Notes under the pieces: generated by a model | The model's input: only the letters and a program-made list of their open reading frames with translations | Databases searched by the model: none | Told to the model about the DNA's origin: nothing | NCBI RefSeq assembly: GCF_902506065.1 | Contig: NZ_LR732912.1 | Span: 976,387 to 1,040,386, forward strand | Reading direction: 5' to 3' | DNA: 64,000 nt | Source of the DNA: Arthrobacter sp. 9V | Lineage (GTDB): Bacteria; Actinomycetota; Actinomycetes; Actinomycetales; Micrococcaceae | Translations under genes and position numbers: made by a program | Shown: piece by piece, positions 15,829-23,471 of the stretch | Numbering within the stretch: the first letter of the stretch is position 1 | Layout of the letters: each line of letters opens with the position of its first letter

Positions 15829-15901
15829 CTTTACGCGTCCGGTAGGGGATCCTTGAACGTGCGCCAGAGCGTCCGGTGACCGACCGGCTTACGGGCAGCC
15901 A
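15829..15901. repeat. Dispersed palindromic element, double copy 13
   Basis: First copy GCGTCCGGTAGGGGATCCTT then GAACGTGCGCC; second, GCGTCCGGTGACCGACCGGC then TTACGGGCAGCC. It lies in the 334-bp gap between divergent genes (15684 minus, 16019 plus), which holds no other feature I can name. Confidence 0.65.
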
Positions 15902-16018
15902 CGCTAGAGCGTGTAATAGTTACGCTCGCCCGCGCTCCCGGTAGGGTGATTTCATTCAAGGGGCCTGTGCTGTACGCGCACTGATGCATCCAGGACGCAC
16001 TCCATTGGAGGAAATGCT

Positions 16019-16891
16019 GTGCATCGACGGGAAGAACCGGACACCTTGATCAACTCGGAATCCCAAGGTTCAGGGAGCCACTGGGTACAGATAACTGAGC
16101 AGACACGCCTTCAAGCCTCCCCCCTGCCCGACCGCGAACAGCCAGCCTGGGAAGGCAGTCGACTTCGCAGAAAGCTTTTGATAAAGCGCTCCGCAGCCAT
16201 ACTGGTCATCGGAACCGTCACCGCATTGCTAGGTTGGAGCGTAATTGCTGGCATCAATCATGCAACGGCCACCTACACCACAATCGAGGGAACGGTTACG
16301 GCACAAACGGAAAGTCCGCGTAGCCGCACGGCCTCCTGCCAACTCGACATGAGCTACACCATAGATGGGCAAGAGCTGCACGGCGTCGCCAAAACTAGTG
16401 CTTACTGCAACACCCTGCCGCCGGTTGGATCGAACGCCAGGATCAACGTCGCCTCATCTGATCCTCACGATATCTGGCTCGACGGGATCGATGATGCGGG
16501 CCATCCAAACCCCATACTCTTTGCGGTGTTTCTTGTGGTGGCACCGCTCGCCATCGCTTTCGCGCTGTGGACGGAACTCACCGATTTTGCCGCAGCCCGC
16601 AAACTCGTCGCCTCCGGTGTTCAATGGCGGAAAATTAGAGCCACGGTTGTAAGTAAGTCCGGTGGCCGCGCTGGCGTTATCCTCTGGTTAAAGGCCGACG
16701 GCGTGTCGGGAGAACCAAGCACCTTTGGTATTTTCTATCGATTCGCTAGCCCTGTTGGACCCGTACGCACGGGAGACAGCGTGGAGTTGAGCATAATTGC
16801 CGATGGACAAAGGCTTGCACTCATCTGGAGACCAGAAATTCAAGACGTCGACCTTATACGTACAAACCATCCACCTGCGTTTGTGGCCTAA
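16019..16891 (+). CDS. DUF3592-like membrane protein
   Basis: A 290-residue protein with two membrane helices, about residues 58-80 (AAILVIGTVTALLGWSVIAG) and 165-190 (ILFAVFLVVAPLAIAFALW). Between them is an outer domain with the DUF3592 pattern: TYTTIEGTVTAQ, a Cys-containing DMSYTIDGQELHG, then PPVGSNARINVASSDPHDIW. The C-terminal part is a second beta domain (WRKIRATVVSK onward). Two cysteines (CQLDM and AYCNT) may form a disulphide. GTG 16019 has GGAGGAA 5 bp upstream. Function unknown. Confidence 0.72.
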   Translation: MHRREEPDTLINSESQGSGSHWVQITEQTRLQASPLPDREQPAWEGSRLRRKLLIKRSAAILVIGTVTALLGWSVIAGINHATATYTTIEGTVTAQTESPRSRTASCQLDMSYTIDGQELHGVAKTSAYCNTLPPVGSNARINVASSDPHDIWLDGIDDAGHPNPILFAVFLVVAPLAIAFALWTELTDFAAARKLVASGVQWRKIRATVVSKSGGRAGVILWLKADGVSGEPSTFGIFYRFASPVGPVRTGDSVELSIIADGQRLALIWRPEIQDVDLIRTNHPPAFVA

Positions 16892-16932
16892 CGGAACTCT
16901 TCCACTCGCGCTGGCACCTCCATAATTGCTTC

Positions 16933-16972
16933 GGCGCTACCGGCCGGAAGAGGATCCATCACCGGACGCAGA
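16933..16972. repeat. Dispersed palindromic element, copy 14
   Basis: ACCGGCCGGAAGAGGATCCA followed by TCACCGGACGCAG. It lies 42 bp after the DUF3592-like gene. Confidence 0.65.
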
Positions 16973-17045
16973 TGGGACCAGAACCTTCACTCCGGAAGAA
17001 CCAAGGGGGCTCCTTACTGGTCCCCCGTGTCGATACACTCACGCC

Positions 17046-17531
17046 ATGAGTCCTTGGTTCAAAAGATCAGCAGTAACGTCGCCCCTGACCGAAGCCCCGG
17101 TGTATTTCGTGTCAGCGTCCACCGCGATCCGGGCCTCACCCGAGCTGATCTGGGACCTCATCAAACCAGCGGAGAAAGGTCCACTCCTTTCACCGGACGT
17201 TGTGTGTGGTTTTCGTGCTCCTGACGTGGAAGGTCTCGGTGAGATTCAGGTATTCATCTCGGTGCGTGCCGGGGTCGAAAACGTGTCCGCAGTGGAAGTG
17301 ATGGAGGAGATTCCATGCGAACTGGCAATCACCCGTTATATGGGGGACGAAGATCCGGCAGCGCGATTCCAGTACGCTGTGCATACTGCGGATGACGGCA
17401 CGTCAGTTTTCGAAATCGGGAAGTACTTCACACTGCCGCCCGACGAATCCGAAAATCTAGACAGGTATGAGAGGAACTACGAACTCTTGTGCCAGCAGTA
17501 TGTCGAGCGAGTGAAGACTCTCCTCGAGTAG
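17046..17531 (+). CDS. SRPBCC-like (START/polyketide cyclase fold) protein
   Basis: A 161-residue soluble protein. VYFVSASTAIRASPELIWDLIKP is the opening strand-helix of the SRPBCC fold; then GEIQVFISVRAG, ELAITRYMG, ARFQYAVHTADDGTSVFEIGKYF and a long C-terminal helix (NLDRYERNYELLCQQYVERVKTLL) complete the helix-grip shape. Ligand not predictable. ATG 17046 was chosen because the fold begins soon after; earlier codons run through a palindromic element. A closely following element copy begins 6 bp after the stop. Confidence 0.68.
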   Translation: MSPWFKRSAVTSPLTEAPVYFVSASTAIRASPELIWDLIKPAEKGPLLSPDVVCGFRAPDVEGLGEIQVFISVRAGVENVSAVEVMEEIPCELAITRYMGDEDPAARFQYAVHTADDGTSVFEIGKYFTLPPDESENLDRYERNYELLCQQYVERVKTLLE

Positions 17532-17539
17532 CCTATTGC

Positions 17540-17568
17540 CCGCTGGGGCATCTTTTACCGGACGGCGG
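17540..17568. repeat. Dispersed palindromic element, diverged copy 15
   Basis: CCGCTGGGGCATCTTTTACC followed by GGACGG. The right arm is clear, the left arm decayed. Confidence 0.45.
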
Positions 17569-17648
17569 CTGTCTTTAAGTTGAGACGCTATCTGCCATTC
17601 TTAGAAGCCACACCGGCGCTGAGCGACGGGGACTTCTCTCCGGCATAA

Positions 17649-18161
17649 TTGCGGGATGGGGAACAAACACACGCAGATGCGCGGTTGCGAGTGAACGTGG
17701 AATCGCAAGCGGAGCCACCGCGCGCTTGGGTACGACCACAAGACATGCCCGATATCGCCCCGATCAGTCAATTGGCCATCGCGTATCCATTCCTTACCGT
17801 TCTGTGGTTCGTCTGCATGATGGCCGCGAGCCCTGGATATGAGTTCCTTGGCACGGTCATTTTCCTGATGATCGGGCCCATTTTCGTGATGGGGGCAGGC
17901 GTGGCGCTTGGCCTTCCTGTTCGCCTGAACCGCCGGCTGAGCCGGTGGTGGCTGGGAAACTGGTGGGTGTACATTCTCATTGCGGCAGCCGGAGCTGCGC
18001 TCCTGATTTCCGGCTTCAATATACCGGAGCGCCAAGTTGGCGTAATAGACGGAATTCCCTTTGACGTAACCACTCCCCATTCGGGCCTGCTCACGGCCGG
18101 GTGCTTCGTCCTTACTTTCCTCGCGGTAAACGCGTCGCTGCCCTTCCGTGGGCGTAAATAG
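17649..18161 (+). CDS. Hypothetical multi-pass membrane protein
   Basis: Up to 170 residues with about four membrane helices: PFLTVLWFVCMMAASPG, FLGTVIFLMIGPIFVMGAGVAL, WWVYILIAAAGAALLISGF and a C-terminal GLLTAGCFVLTFLAVNASL. The start is uncertain: TTG 17649 follows a -10-like CATAAT and GTG 17691 is a shorter choice; neither has a good ribosome site. Not recognised. Single gene, with a palindromic element 40 bp downstream. Confidence 0.55.
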   Translation: MRDGEQTHADARLRVNVESQAEPPRAWVRPQDMPDIAPISQLAIAYPFLTVLWFVCMMAASPGYEFLGTVIFLMIGPIFVMGAGVALGLPVRLNRRLSRWWLGNWWVYILIAAAGAALLISGFNIPERQVGVIDGIPFDVTTPHSGLLTAGCFVLTFLAVNASLPFRGRK

Positions 18162-18201
18162 CTCCGGTCCTCCCGTGAGGCGGTGGTCCACCGAGCGTTT
18201 A

Positions 18202-18235
18202 AGCGCACGGCAAGGGATCGGCTTACGGGCGTCAC
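18202..18235. repeat. Dispersed palindromic element, copy 16
   Basis: AGCGCACGGCAAGGGATCGG followed by CTTACGGGCG. It lies between a membrane-protein gene and an MFS gene. Confidence 0.6.
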
Positions 18236-18416
18236 TAACAGGTGCCTCGACCTAGAGTGGGACGTTGGGGCAGCTCTCTCCTGCTCGTGGTAACTTAGCA
18301 GCGCCGCAGACAGCAATCGTCGGGTTATGTGACGGGTTGCAACCGGGAATGGGATGGGGACCCAGGGCCGGGGCTAGTGGCTCTTGTGACCCCAGCCTAT
18401 AACCCGCAGGAGTGAC

Positions 18417-19640
18417 GTGCGCAGCCCTTTTATCCTGCTGAAGCAGTACCCAAATTTCCGTCGTGTTTTGTTCGGTGAGGGTTTGGCAATGGCAGGCGAG
18501 GCTGCATTCTCCATTGCACTGGCTTGGCTCGTGATTAGTGAAACCGGGTCGATTGTTGCCCTTGCTGGTGTGCTGCTGGCACAAGCGATACCCCGAGGAG
18601 TGCTGCTGCTACTGGGTGGTGCGCTGACGGACCGGTTCTCGCCGGGCCGCGTCATGCTCGTGTGTCACCTGGTGCGTGCCGGTGCGATGGCATTAGTGTC
18701 GACCCTTAGCTTCACCGGCACGGTGCAACTGTGGCAACTGTACGTCCTGTCCGCTATCACGGGAACTGCTTCGGCGTTCTTTGCCCCTGCCAGTGAAGCT
18801 GTGCTCCCACGCCTGCTCCCCGGAAAGGACCTACCGCAAGGCAACGCAGTTCAAGGAGCCGTCGCGCAGGCTGCTTTCATCGCCGGCCCCATGGTTGGGG
18901 GCGTCCTAACCGGTTGGGGAGGTGCCGGACTGGCCATTGCCGTTAACGCCCTAACGCTAACGTTTGCAGCCTTCACATCGCTGAACATCCCCCGTGGACC
19001 CATCGGGAGTGGATCAGGCAGCGCCACTGAAGTCATCCGCGAGATTGGCTTGGGTCTTCAGCACGCGGCACGGTCCCACGAGACCCGCATCGTCCTTCTG
19101 GTTATCAGTGCTGCCACGCTGAGCTACAGCGGCCTCTTCGCCATCGGACTGCCGATGCTGGCAACCTCCTTTAGTGACTCACCGATTGCCCTTGGCATCC
19201 TCGTTTCCGGATGGGGCGCGGGGCAGCTGCTCGGAACCGTGGCAGCGGCCGTGACCGGTCTTCCCCAACGGTGGGGCCTACTCATCATTTCCATGACACT
19301 GGTGGAAGGCATCGCCTTTGCCCTCCTAGGCCTGACCACCGAACCATGGGTAGCCGCCTCCATCCTTGCCCTGGTCGGGGTAGGCGTCGCCTACAGCACA
19401 GATGTTGCCCTCCCAACGTTCATTCAAACGCGCACTCCAAGCCACCTACTAGGGCGGGTAAGCTCCGTCCTTGAACTGCCCAGAGTCATTCTGGAACCCG
19501 TTTCCATAGCCTTGCTAGGGCTGGTTCTCGCCGGTTCACTGCAATGGGGATTCCTCGCAGCAGCTGCACCAGTACTCATCGCCGGCGCACTCCTCTCGTT
19601 CGACAAAAAAGCCCGAACACTCACGGCAGAGGGGGCCTGA
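18417..19640 (+). CDS. MFS transporter (probable efflux)
   Basis: A 407-residue major-facilitator protein with about 12 membrane helices. Visible are the motif-A-like GGALTDRFSPGRVM after helix 2, VISETGSIVALAGVLLAQAI, ASAFFAPASEAVLPRLLP and a second half beginning ETRIVLLVISAATLSYSG. The short loops and the A-P-A-S-E segment resemble MFS_3 / enterobactin-exporter-like drug efflux proteins. GTG 18417 has AGGAG 5 bp upstream. No regulator beside it. An element copy starts 5 bp after the stop. Confidence 0.85.
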   Translation: MRSPFILLKQYPNFRRVLFGEGLAMAGEAAFSIALAWLVISETGSIVALAGVLLAQAIPRGVLLLLGGALTDRFSPGRVMLVCHLVRAGAMALVSTLSFTGTVQLWQLYVLSAITGTASAFFAPASEAVLPRLLPGKDLPQGNAVQGAVAQAAFIAGPMVGGVLTGWGGAGLAIAVNALTLTFAAFTSLNIPRGPIGSGSGSATEVIREIGLGLQHAARSHETRIVLLVISAATLSYSGLFAIGLPMLATSFSDSPIALGILVSGWGAGQLLGTVAAAVTGLPQRWGLLIISMTLVEGIAFALLGLTTEPWVAASILALVGVGVAYSTDVALPTFIQTRTPSHLLGRVSSVLELPRVILEPVSIALLGLVLAGSLQWGFLAAAAPVLIAGALLSFDKKARTLTAEGA

Positions 19641-19644
19641 AAGC

Positions 19645-19680
19645 GCAGCTGACCGGTAAGGGATCCTTTGCGTGCGGCTT
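19645..19680. repeat. Dispersed palindromic element, copy 17
   Basis: GCTGACCGGTAAGGGATCCT followed by TTGCGTGCGG. Left arm is close to consensus. Confidence 0.65.
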
Positions 19681-19768
19681 GTGTGGCATATTTTGGCACG
19701 CCCATTTTGGGGCTTTAGCCCCGGCATTATGAGCTAGTTTCCAACTTTGCAGCCCCGCCCATCGACCT

Positions 19769-20068
19769 TTAGAACATGTGCCAGACGTCCCGCATCAGCC
19801 ACACGAGAAGTCCAGTGATGGCAAAGGGAGGAATCAGCACTCGCACGCCCACAGGGAGGCCTAAGTGTCGGGTAAGTGATCCGCGTACTGGTCACGCTGG
19901 TGGTGCCTTGGCACCCCGTTCTGCCGTGCGGTCAAGGAACCTGCCGGCCCGCCGGAAATCCCGGAGAGCTGACATGGCCCCAATCACCCAGAGAACCACA
20001 CCAGCCGCCATGAACCATGAGAGGAGCCAGGAGCGGACGCCGACGGTCGGAAATTCAGGGTTGTTCTT
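19769..20068 (-). pseudogene. Decayed small membrane protein, two frames
   Basis: On the minus strand one open stretch (20068-19892) reads FPTVGVRSWLLSWFMAAGVV, then LWVIGAMSALRDFRRAGRFL and ends AERGAKAPPA. A second (about 19890-19769, another frame) reads GSLTRHLGLPVGVRVLIPPF, then AITGLLVWLMRDVWHMF. Both look like membrane-protein sequence but neither has a good start. They may be halves of one gene broken near 19890, where an element-like sequence sits. Function unknown. Confidence 0.3.
19865..19900. repeat. Dispersed palindromic element, copy 18
   Basis: GTCGGGTAAGTGATCCGCGT followed by ACTGGTCACG. Its right half (CGTACTGGTCAC) is identical to that of the copy at 20.7 kb, so these two form a subtype. 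Confidence 0.55.
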
Positions 20069-20088
20069 TCACCGATACGCTCGTCAGT

Positions 20089-20688
20089 ATGGGGAGCGAA
20101 TCCATCCGAGCCGCGTATGGGGTGCGGGCCGCAGAGTACACGCGCATTCTTGGTTCCGTTGAGGACATGCACGAGAAAGATCGGGAACGCATCGGACGTT
20201 GGGCATCAAGTATCGACGGACTACTGATTGATGCCGGGTGTGGGCCCGGTCATTGGACCGACTTCCTGTATCAACGCGGGGCGTCTGTGCAAGGAATCGA
20301 TCTTGTTCCCGAATTCATTGAGTGCGCCCGCGTACGCTTTCCCGAAGTGCCGTTTCGGGTTGCATCCTTCCATAACCTAGACGTACCAGATGGATCACTG
20401 CATGGTGTGCTGGCCTGGTACTCCCTCATCCACGTGCAACCCGATGAGTTGTCCTTGGTGCTCAGGGAGATCTCTCGCGCCCTTGCCCAAGGCGGGCAAG
20501 TACTCGTTGGATTCTTTGATGGGTCTCCGGGTGATTCTTTCCCACACGCTGTTACAATGGCGTACTACTGGTCCCCGGAGCACATGGGGCGCTTGCTGAG
20601 CGACGCGGGTTTCGAGGTGATCGACGTGGAGACGCGTCAGGACCCGGGCAAGCGGGCTCATGCAGCCATAACTGCCACCCTCCGGTAA
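20089..20688 (+). CDS. Class I SAM-dependent methyltransferase
   Basis: A 199-residue Rossmann methyltransferase. Motif I is LLIDAGCGPGHWTDFL, then GIDLVPEFIECARVRFPEV, then GVLAWYSLIHVQPDEL (motif IV) and ALAQGGQVLVGFFDG. The order fits Methyltransf_11/25 enzymes; the substrate is unknown. A conserved YYWSPEHMGRLLSDAGFEV segment closes the fold. ATG 20089 was picked because the AAYGVRAAEYTRIL helix that follows is usual at the N terminus. The last codons (CTC CGG TAA) lie inside a palindromic element. Confidence 0.82.
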   Translation: MGSESIRAAYGVRAAEYTRILGSVEDMHEKDRERIGRWASSIDGLLIDAGCGPGHWTDFLYQRGASVQGIDLVPEFIECARVRFPEVPFRVASFHNLDVPDGSLHGVLAWYSLIHVQPDELSLVLREISRALAQGGQVLVGFFDGSPGDSFPHAVTMAYYWSPEHMGRLLSDAGFEVIDVETRQDPGKRAHAAITATLR

Positions 20689-20708
20689 CGGATCCTCGTA
20701 CTGGTCAC
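20678..20708. repeat. Dispersed palindromic element, copy 19 (last)
   Basis: CTCCGGTAACGGATCCTCGT followed by ACTGGTCAC. The TAA in CCGGTAA is the stop codon of the methyltransferase. I find no further copy to the right. Confidence 0.65.
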
Positions 20709-20794
20709 TCTGTTGGTCGACCAGTGGGCTCGAACGTTCGCTCGGATTGCGGGAGGGTTGGAGCCAAGGAGACGGCTATGTGGCGCTCCTCGCC

Positions 20795-21259
20795 TCAGCC
20801 GCCCGGCACAGCCGAAGGCCAGTCGCCGTATCGCGCCTCAAGATCGGCCCCTATCAAGCTGACCGCCGAGCCGGCGTACTTCAGCGAGCTGATCCCAAGG
20901 CTGGAAAGGGCGGCCGATGTTGTTTCTGCTGTATGGCCCGCACCGCTCACTCCCAGCGTGACGTACTTTTCCGGTGCGTCCTCGTCCTGGGACCAGACCT
21001 GGGCCAACACGGTATCCAGTAGGGCTGCCTCATCGCCGGTGAAAGCTTCGGAGAGCTCCACATTCACGGAAAGATATGGGGTGAAACCGTCGTATGCCCT
21101 GCCTATGCGCGCTGTAACGCCGGGTGTTTTGGCGATGTCAGCTTCGGCCTCGGAAGTGCTGCGACGAGGCTCCGAATTGTCGGCGGGCACCGTGCATCCG
21201 GCCAACAACGCACCCCAAAGCAACAAAAGACCAACTCCCACACCTGGACGCCGCCCCAT
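20795..21259 (-). CDS. Secreted lipoprotein, paralogue of the one at 22.0 kb
   Basis: A 154-residue lipoprotein: signal peptide GVGLLLLWGALLAGC with lipobox LAGC, then a Ser/Thr/Glu spacer and a domain of about 110 residues (AYDGFTPYLSVNVELSEAF, then LDTVLAQVWSQDED, then EARYGDWPSAVP). The domain is clearly related to that of 22040-22555. ATG 21259 overlaps the stop of the upstream lipoprotein by one base (TGATG); GTG 21262 is also possible. Role unknown. Confidence 0.72.
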   Translation of the reverse strand: MGRRPGVGVGLLLLWGALLAGCTVPADNSEPRRSTSEAEADIAKTPGVTARIGRAYDGFTPYLSVNVELSEAFTGDEAALLDTVLAQVWSQDEDAPEKYVTLGVSGAGHTAETTSAALSSLGISSLKYAGSAVSLIGADLEARYGDWPSAVPGG

Positions 21260-21942
21260 CACGAACCCGCAGGATCGAGGTCGGTCCGCTCAGCTATGAC
21301 GATGTCCCTGACGTCAGTAACGTCCGACGGTTCAGGCGCTGGCACAAACAAGGCCATGGGAAGGGTAACGTCCGAACATTCCGAACCAGAGATCCCGGCG
21401 GTGGACTCAACCCGCATGGTTCCATCGGGCAGCCGCTCCATCCGGTACTCCACGCCATAGCCCTTCAACTCGGCGGGCACCTTGCCCTCCTCCGAGGACC
21501 ACTCAGACGCTTTGCAACCCCTCACGGCTGCCCGGTCCGGGTCACCTCGAAAGTTGGGCGTCACGCTAAGCGGAAGGAACGGTGTTGGGCCGGGAAGAAT
21601 GTCCGGGCGTCGTCTTTGCTTGACGTCCTCGAACGCTGGCCTTGCTGCGCGGCTTCGCGCGTCCCTGCTGGCAGTTTTGACCAGCTCAGGTATGGAGAAA
21701 TCGTTGATATTGCGGGCTACAGCCTCGGCCTCGAGGAACTTGCGGGTGGCCTGTACCCAAGGATCGGACTCAAGCGGTCCACTCGGCGCTGCGCCCTGCC
21801 ACTCCACTGCCGGGTAGGGCGGCGCCGGCCGCTTTTCAACCCGGCACCCGGAAAGCCCTCCGGCCGTAACTGCGGTGAGCACCATCAAGGCGGTACCTGA
21901 AAGCAGTCGGTGGTGCCGACGTCGTAAAGCCCTACTGCGCAT
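21259..21942 (-). CDS. Secreted lipoprotein
   Basis: A 227-residue lipoprotein with an arginine-rich N terminus (MRSRALRRRHHRLL), hydrophobic segment and lipobox LSGC. The mature part contains VEWQGAAPSGPLESDPWVQA, ARNINDFSIPELVK, a proline-rich middle and a C-terminal beta-rich segment (GYGVEYRMERLPDGTMRVES). ATG 21942 is chosen over TTG 21954 since GGGGGA lies 5 bp upstream. Coupled to the lipoprotein downstream by a TGATG overlap. No known family. Confidence 0.7.
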   Translation of the reverse strand: MRSRALRRRHHRLLSGTALMVLTAVTAGGLSGCRVEKRPAPPYPAVEWQGAAPSGPLESDPWVQATRKFLEAEAVARNINDFSIPELVKTASRDARSRAARPAFEDVKQRRRPDILPGPTPFLPLSVTPNFRGDPDRAAVRGCKASEWSSEEGKVPAELKGYGVEYRMERLPDGTMRVESTAGISGSECSDVTLPMALFVPAPEPSDVTDVRDIVIAERTDLDPAGS

Positions 21943-22039
21943 CAAATCCCCCAAAGTATCCCGGGATTGTCCCGGGCACCTTCAACCCTAAGCGTGAAGA
22001 GGGGAGGCTGCGATGGGCACAGCAATCCATCCGCCGGAT

Positions 22040-22555
22040 TCAGTTTGTAATGAGCGACGCCGGGAGGTCGGGTACCGCTGCGGGCCACGTGCCGTAGCGG
22101 TCGTCCATGTCCTGGTTGGCAAGTTCCAGCGAGGAACCACCGGCGTACTGAGTGGACTCGATGCTCAGGGAGGCAAGGAGCGCCTTTGTAGTCTCCAAAG
22201 TCTGCCCGGGCGCCTCGAAGCTGAAGCGCACAAAGCGTCCCCGGTCCACCTCGTCCTGGGAGGCGAGCTGCGCCAACGAGTAGTCGATAAGAGCAGCCGC
22301 GTCACCGGTGAAGGCCTCCGTCACGGACAGCGTTGCAGTGACGTACGCGGTGGTGCCGTCCCAGGCCCGCGCCGCTTCAAGTTTCGCCCCCGGGACCTCG
22401 GCTACTACTGCCTCCGCAGCGGACATTGATCGCGAGGGTGTGCTGGAGGCGGCAGGTGACGGGGGAGTGGTCTGGTTCTCCGTGGTGCAGCCACTCAGCA
22501 GACCCACTACTGCGATTGCGGCAACGCCGAGCTTGATGGATCTACTGATGCTCAT
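22040..22555 (-). CDS. Secreted lipoprotein, paralogue of the one at 20.8 kb
   Basis: A 171-residue lipoprotein: signal MSISRSIKLGVAAIAVVGLL and lipobox LSGC, a Pro/Ser-rich spacer, then the same domain as 20795-21259 (RAWDGTTAYVTATLSVTEAF, then LIDYSLAQLASQDE, then DMDDRYGTWPAAVP). It lies 85 bp upstream of the other two lipoprotein genes and its 5' end overlaps the MarR gene by 14 bp, so transcription from the MarR promoter may continue into it. Confidence 0.72.
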   Translation of the reverse strand: MSISRSIKLGVAAIAVVGLLSGCTTENQTTPPSPAASSTPSRSMSAAEAVVAEVPGAKLEAARAWDGTTAYVTATLSVTEAFTGDAAALIDYSLAQLASQDEVDRGRFVRFSFEAPGQTLETTKALLASLSIESTQYAGGSSLELANQDMDDRYGTWPAAVPDLPASLITN

Positions 22556-23021
22556 GAGTTACGTCCTGAGTGTCGTCGCCGTCGTGATCGCGCAAGGACT
22601 GAATCATGCTCTGCAGCGCCTTGAAAGCGGTGGCTTGTTCGTTTTGCGTCATGCCGGCGAGCATTTTGTTCTCGACGGCGCGGACCGCGGCGCTCGCCGT
22701 TGCGAGGCTGCTGCGACCCAGCGGCGTGAGCTGCGCGGGTAGGACTTTACCAACACGGGCCTCCTCCGGGCGGGTCACGTAGCCGTCGCGTTCCAGGGCT
22801 TGGAGCAGGACGTTCATGGATTGTCGGGTGACGAACGCTCCCCGGGCAAGCTCGGAGTTGGACAGGCCGGGCCGCTGCGCCAGCAGTTCCAGGCAGGAGT
22901 AATGGGTGATGGTCATTCCCAGGGGCCGCAGTGCTGCTTCCATGGAGGCGCGAAGTGCGCTGGACGCTTCTTTTAGCAGATACCCCAACGACGTAGTGAG
23001 GTCGATCCCGCGTTGACTCAT
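22542..23021 (-). CDS. MarR-family transcriptional regulator
   Basis: A 159-residue winged-helix regulator: helical dimer region TSLGYLLKEASSALRASMEA, DNA-binding part LSNSELARGAFVTRQSMNVLLQALERDGYV, wing RVGKVLPAQLTPLG, and C-terminal dimer helices. ATG 23021 lies in operator 1, consistent with autorepression; longer starts would cross the operators. It is divergent from a VOC gene (23085) with two matching palindromes between, so it probably represses both. The inducer is unknown. Confidence 0.85.
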   Translation of the reverse strand: MSQRGIDLTTSLGYLLKEASSALRASMEAALRPLGMTITHYSCLELLAQRPGLSNSELARGAFVTRQSMNVLLQALERDGYVTRPEEARVGKVLPAQLTPLGRSSLATASAAVRAVENKMLAGMTQNEQATAFKALQSMIQSLRDHDGDDTQDVTHEHQ

Positions 23022-23036
23022 GTCAGTATTCTGACA
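23021..23036. promoter_or_regulatory. MarR operator 1
   Basis: TGTCAGTATTCTGACA, arms TGTCAG/CTGACA with a 4-bp centre, overlapping the MarR start codon. Confidence 0.75.
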
Positions 23037-23040
23037 TAGA

Positions 23041-23070
23041 TTGTGCGTGTCAGATAACTGACAATAAAAT
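23041..23070 (+). promoter_or_regulatory. MarR operator 2 within the VOC-gene promoter
   Basis: TGTCAGATAACTGACA (23048-23063) has the same arms as operator 1, with centres 27 bp apart. It lies between a -35-like TTGTGC (23041-23046) and TAAAAT (23065-23070), so binding would block RNA polymerase at the VOC gene. Confidence 0.65.
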
Positions 23071-23084
23071 CGAAGGAGCATCAC

Positions 23085-23453
23085 ATGCCCGTCACCGGCC
23101 CTGACTTCATCTCCCTCCAAACGCGAGACCTGGACGCGTCTCAAGCGTTCTACGAGCAGTACCTCGGCCTTGTCCGCTCACCAGCAGGGCCGCCCCACGC
23201 CGTCGTCTTCGACACAAAGCCAATCGCTTTCGCACTCCGAACCATTGCTCCCGGGACGGACCTGACTTCGATTGACCAGCCGGGCATCGGAGCAGCGATC
23301 TGGCTGCACGCTACAGATGTCCAATCCATTCACGACGCTCTCGTTGGCGACGGCCACACCATTGTCACGGACCCAATCGATGGCCCTTTCGGCCGCACCT
23401 TCACCTTCGCCGATCCTGACGGCTACCACGTAACTCTTCACGACCGGTCATAG
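23085..23453 (+). CDS. VOC-family protein
   Basis: A 122-residue vicinal-oxygen-chelate protein: ISLQTRDLDASQAFYEQYLGL, then AVVFDTKPIAFALR, and FADPDGYHVTLHD at the C terminus. AAGGAG lies 8 bp before ATG 23085. Fold suggests a glyoxalase, dioxygenase or antibiotic-binding relative; divergence from a MarR regulator with shared operators points to a ligand-inducible detoxification gene, though the compound is unknown. Confidence 0.85.
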   Translation: MPVTGPDFISLQTRDLDASQAFYEQYLGLVRSPAGPPHAVVFDTKPIAFALRTIAPGTDLTSIDQPGIGAAIWLHATDVQSIHDALVGDGHTIVTDPIDGPFGRTFTFADPDGYHVTLHDRS

Positions 23454-23471
23454 CCGCAATGCCAGAACCCG

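Noticed and set aside
4866..20708. Reading the palindromic elements as integron attC sites
   Set aside because: They lack the GTTRRRY/RYYYAAC core sites, are about 30 bp and symmetric, and no tyrosine integrase with an attI-like site is in the window. The cassette idea is kept only as an analogy.
4866..20708. The palindromic elements as ordinary intrinsic terminators
   Set aside because: No T-run follows, several copies lie between divergent genes, and some include coding sequence and stop codon.
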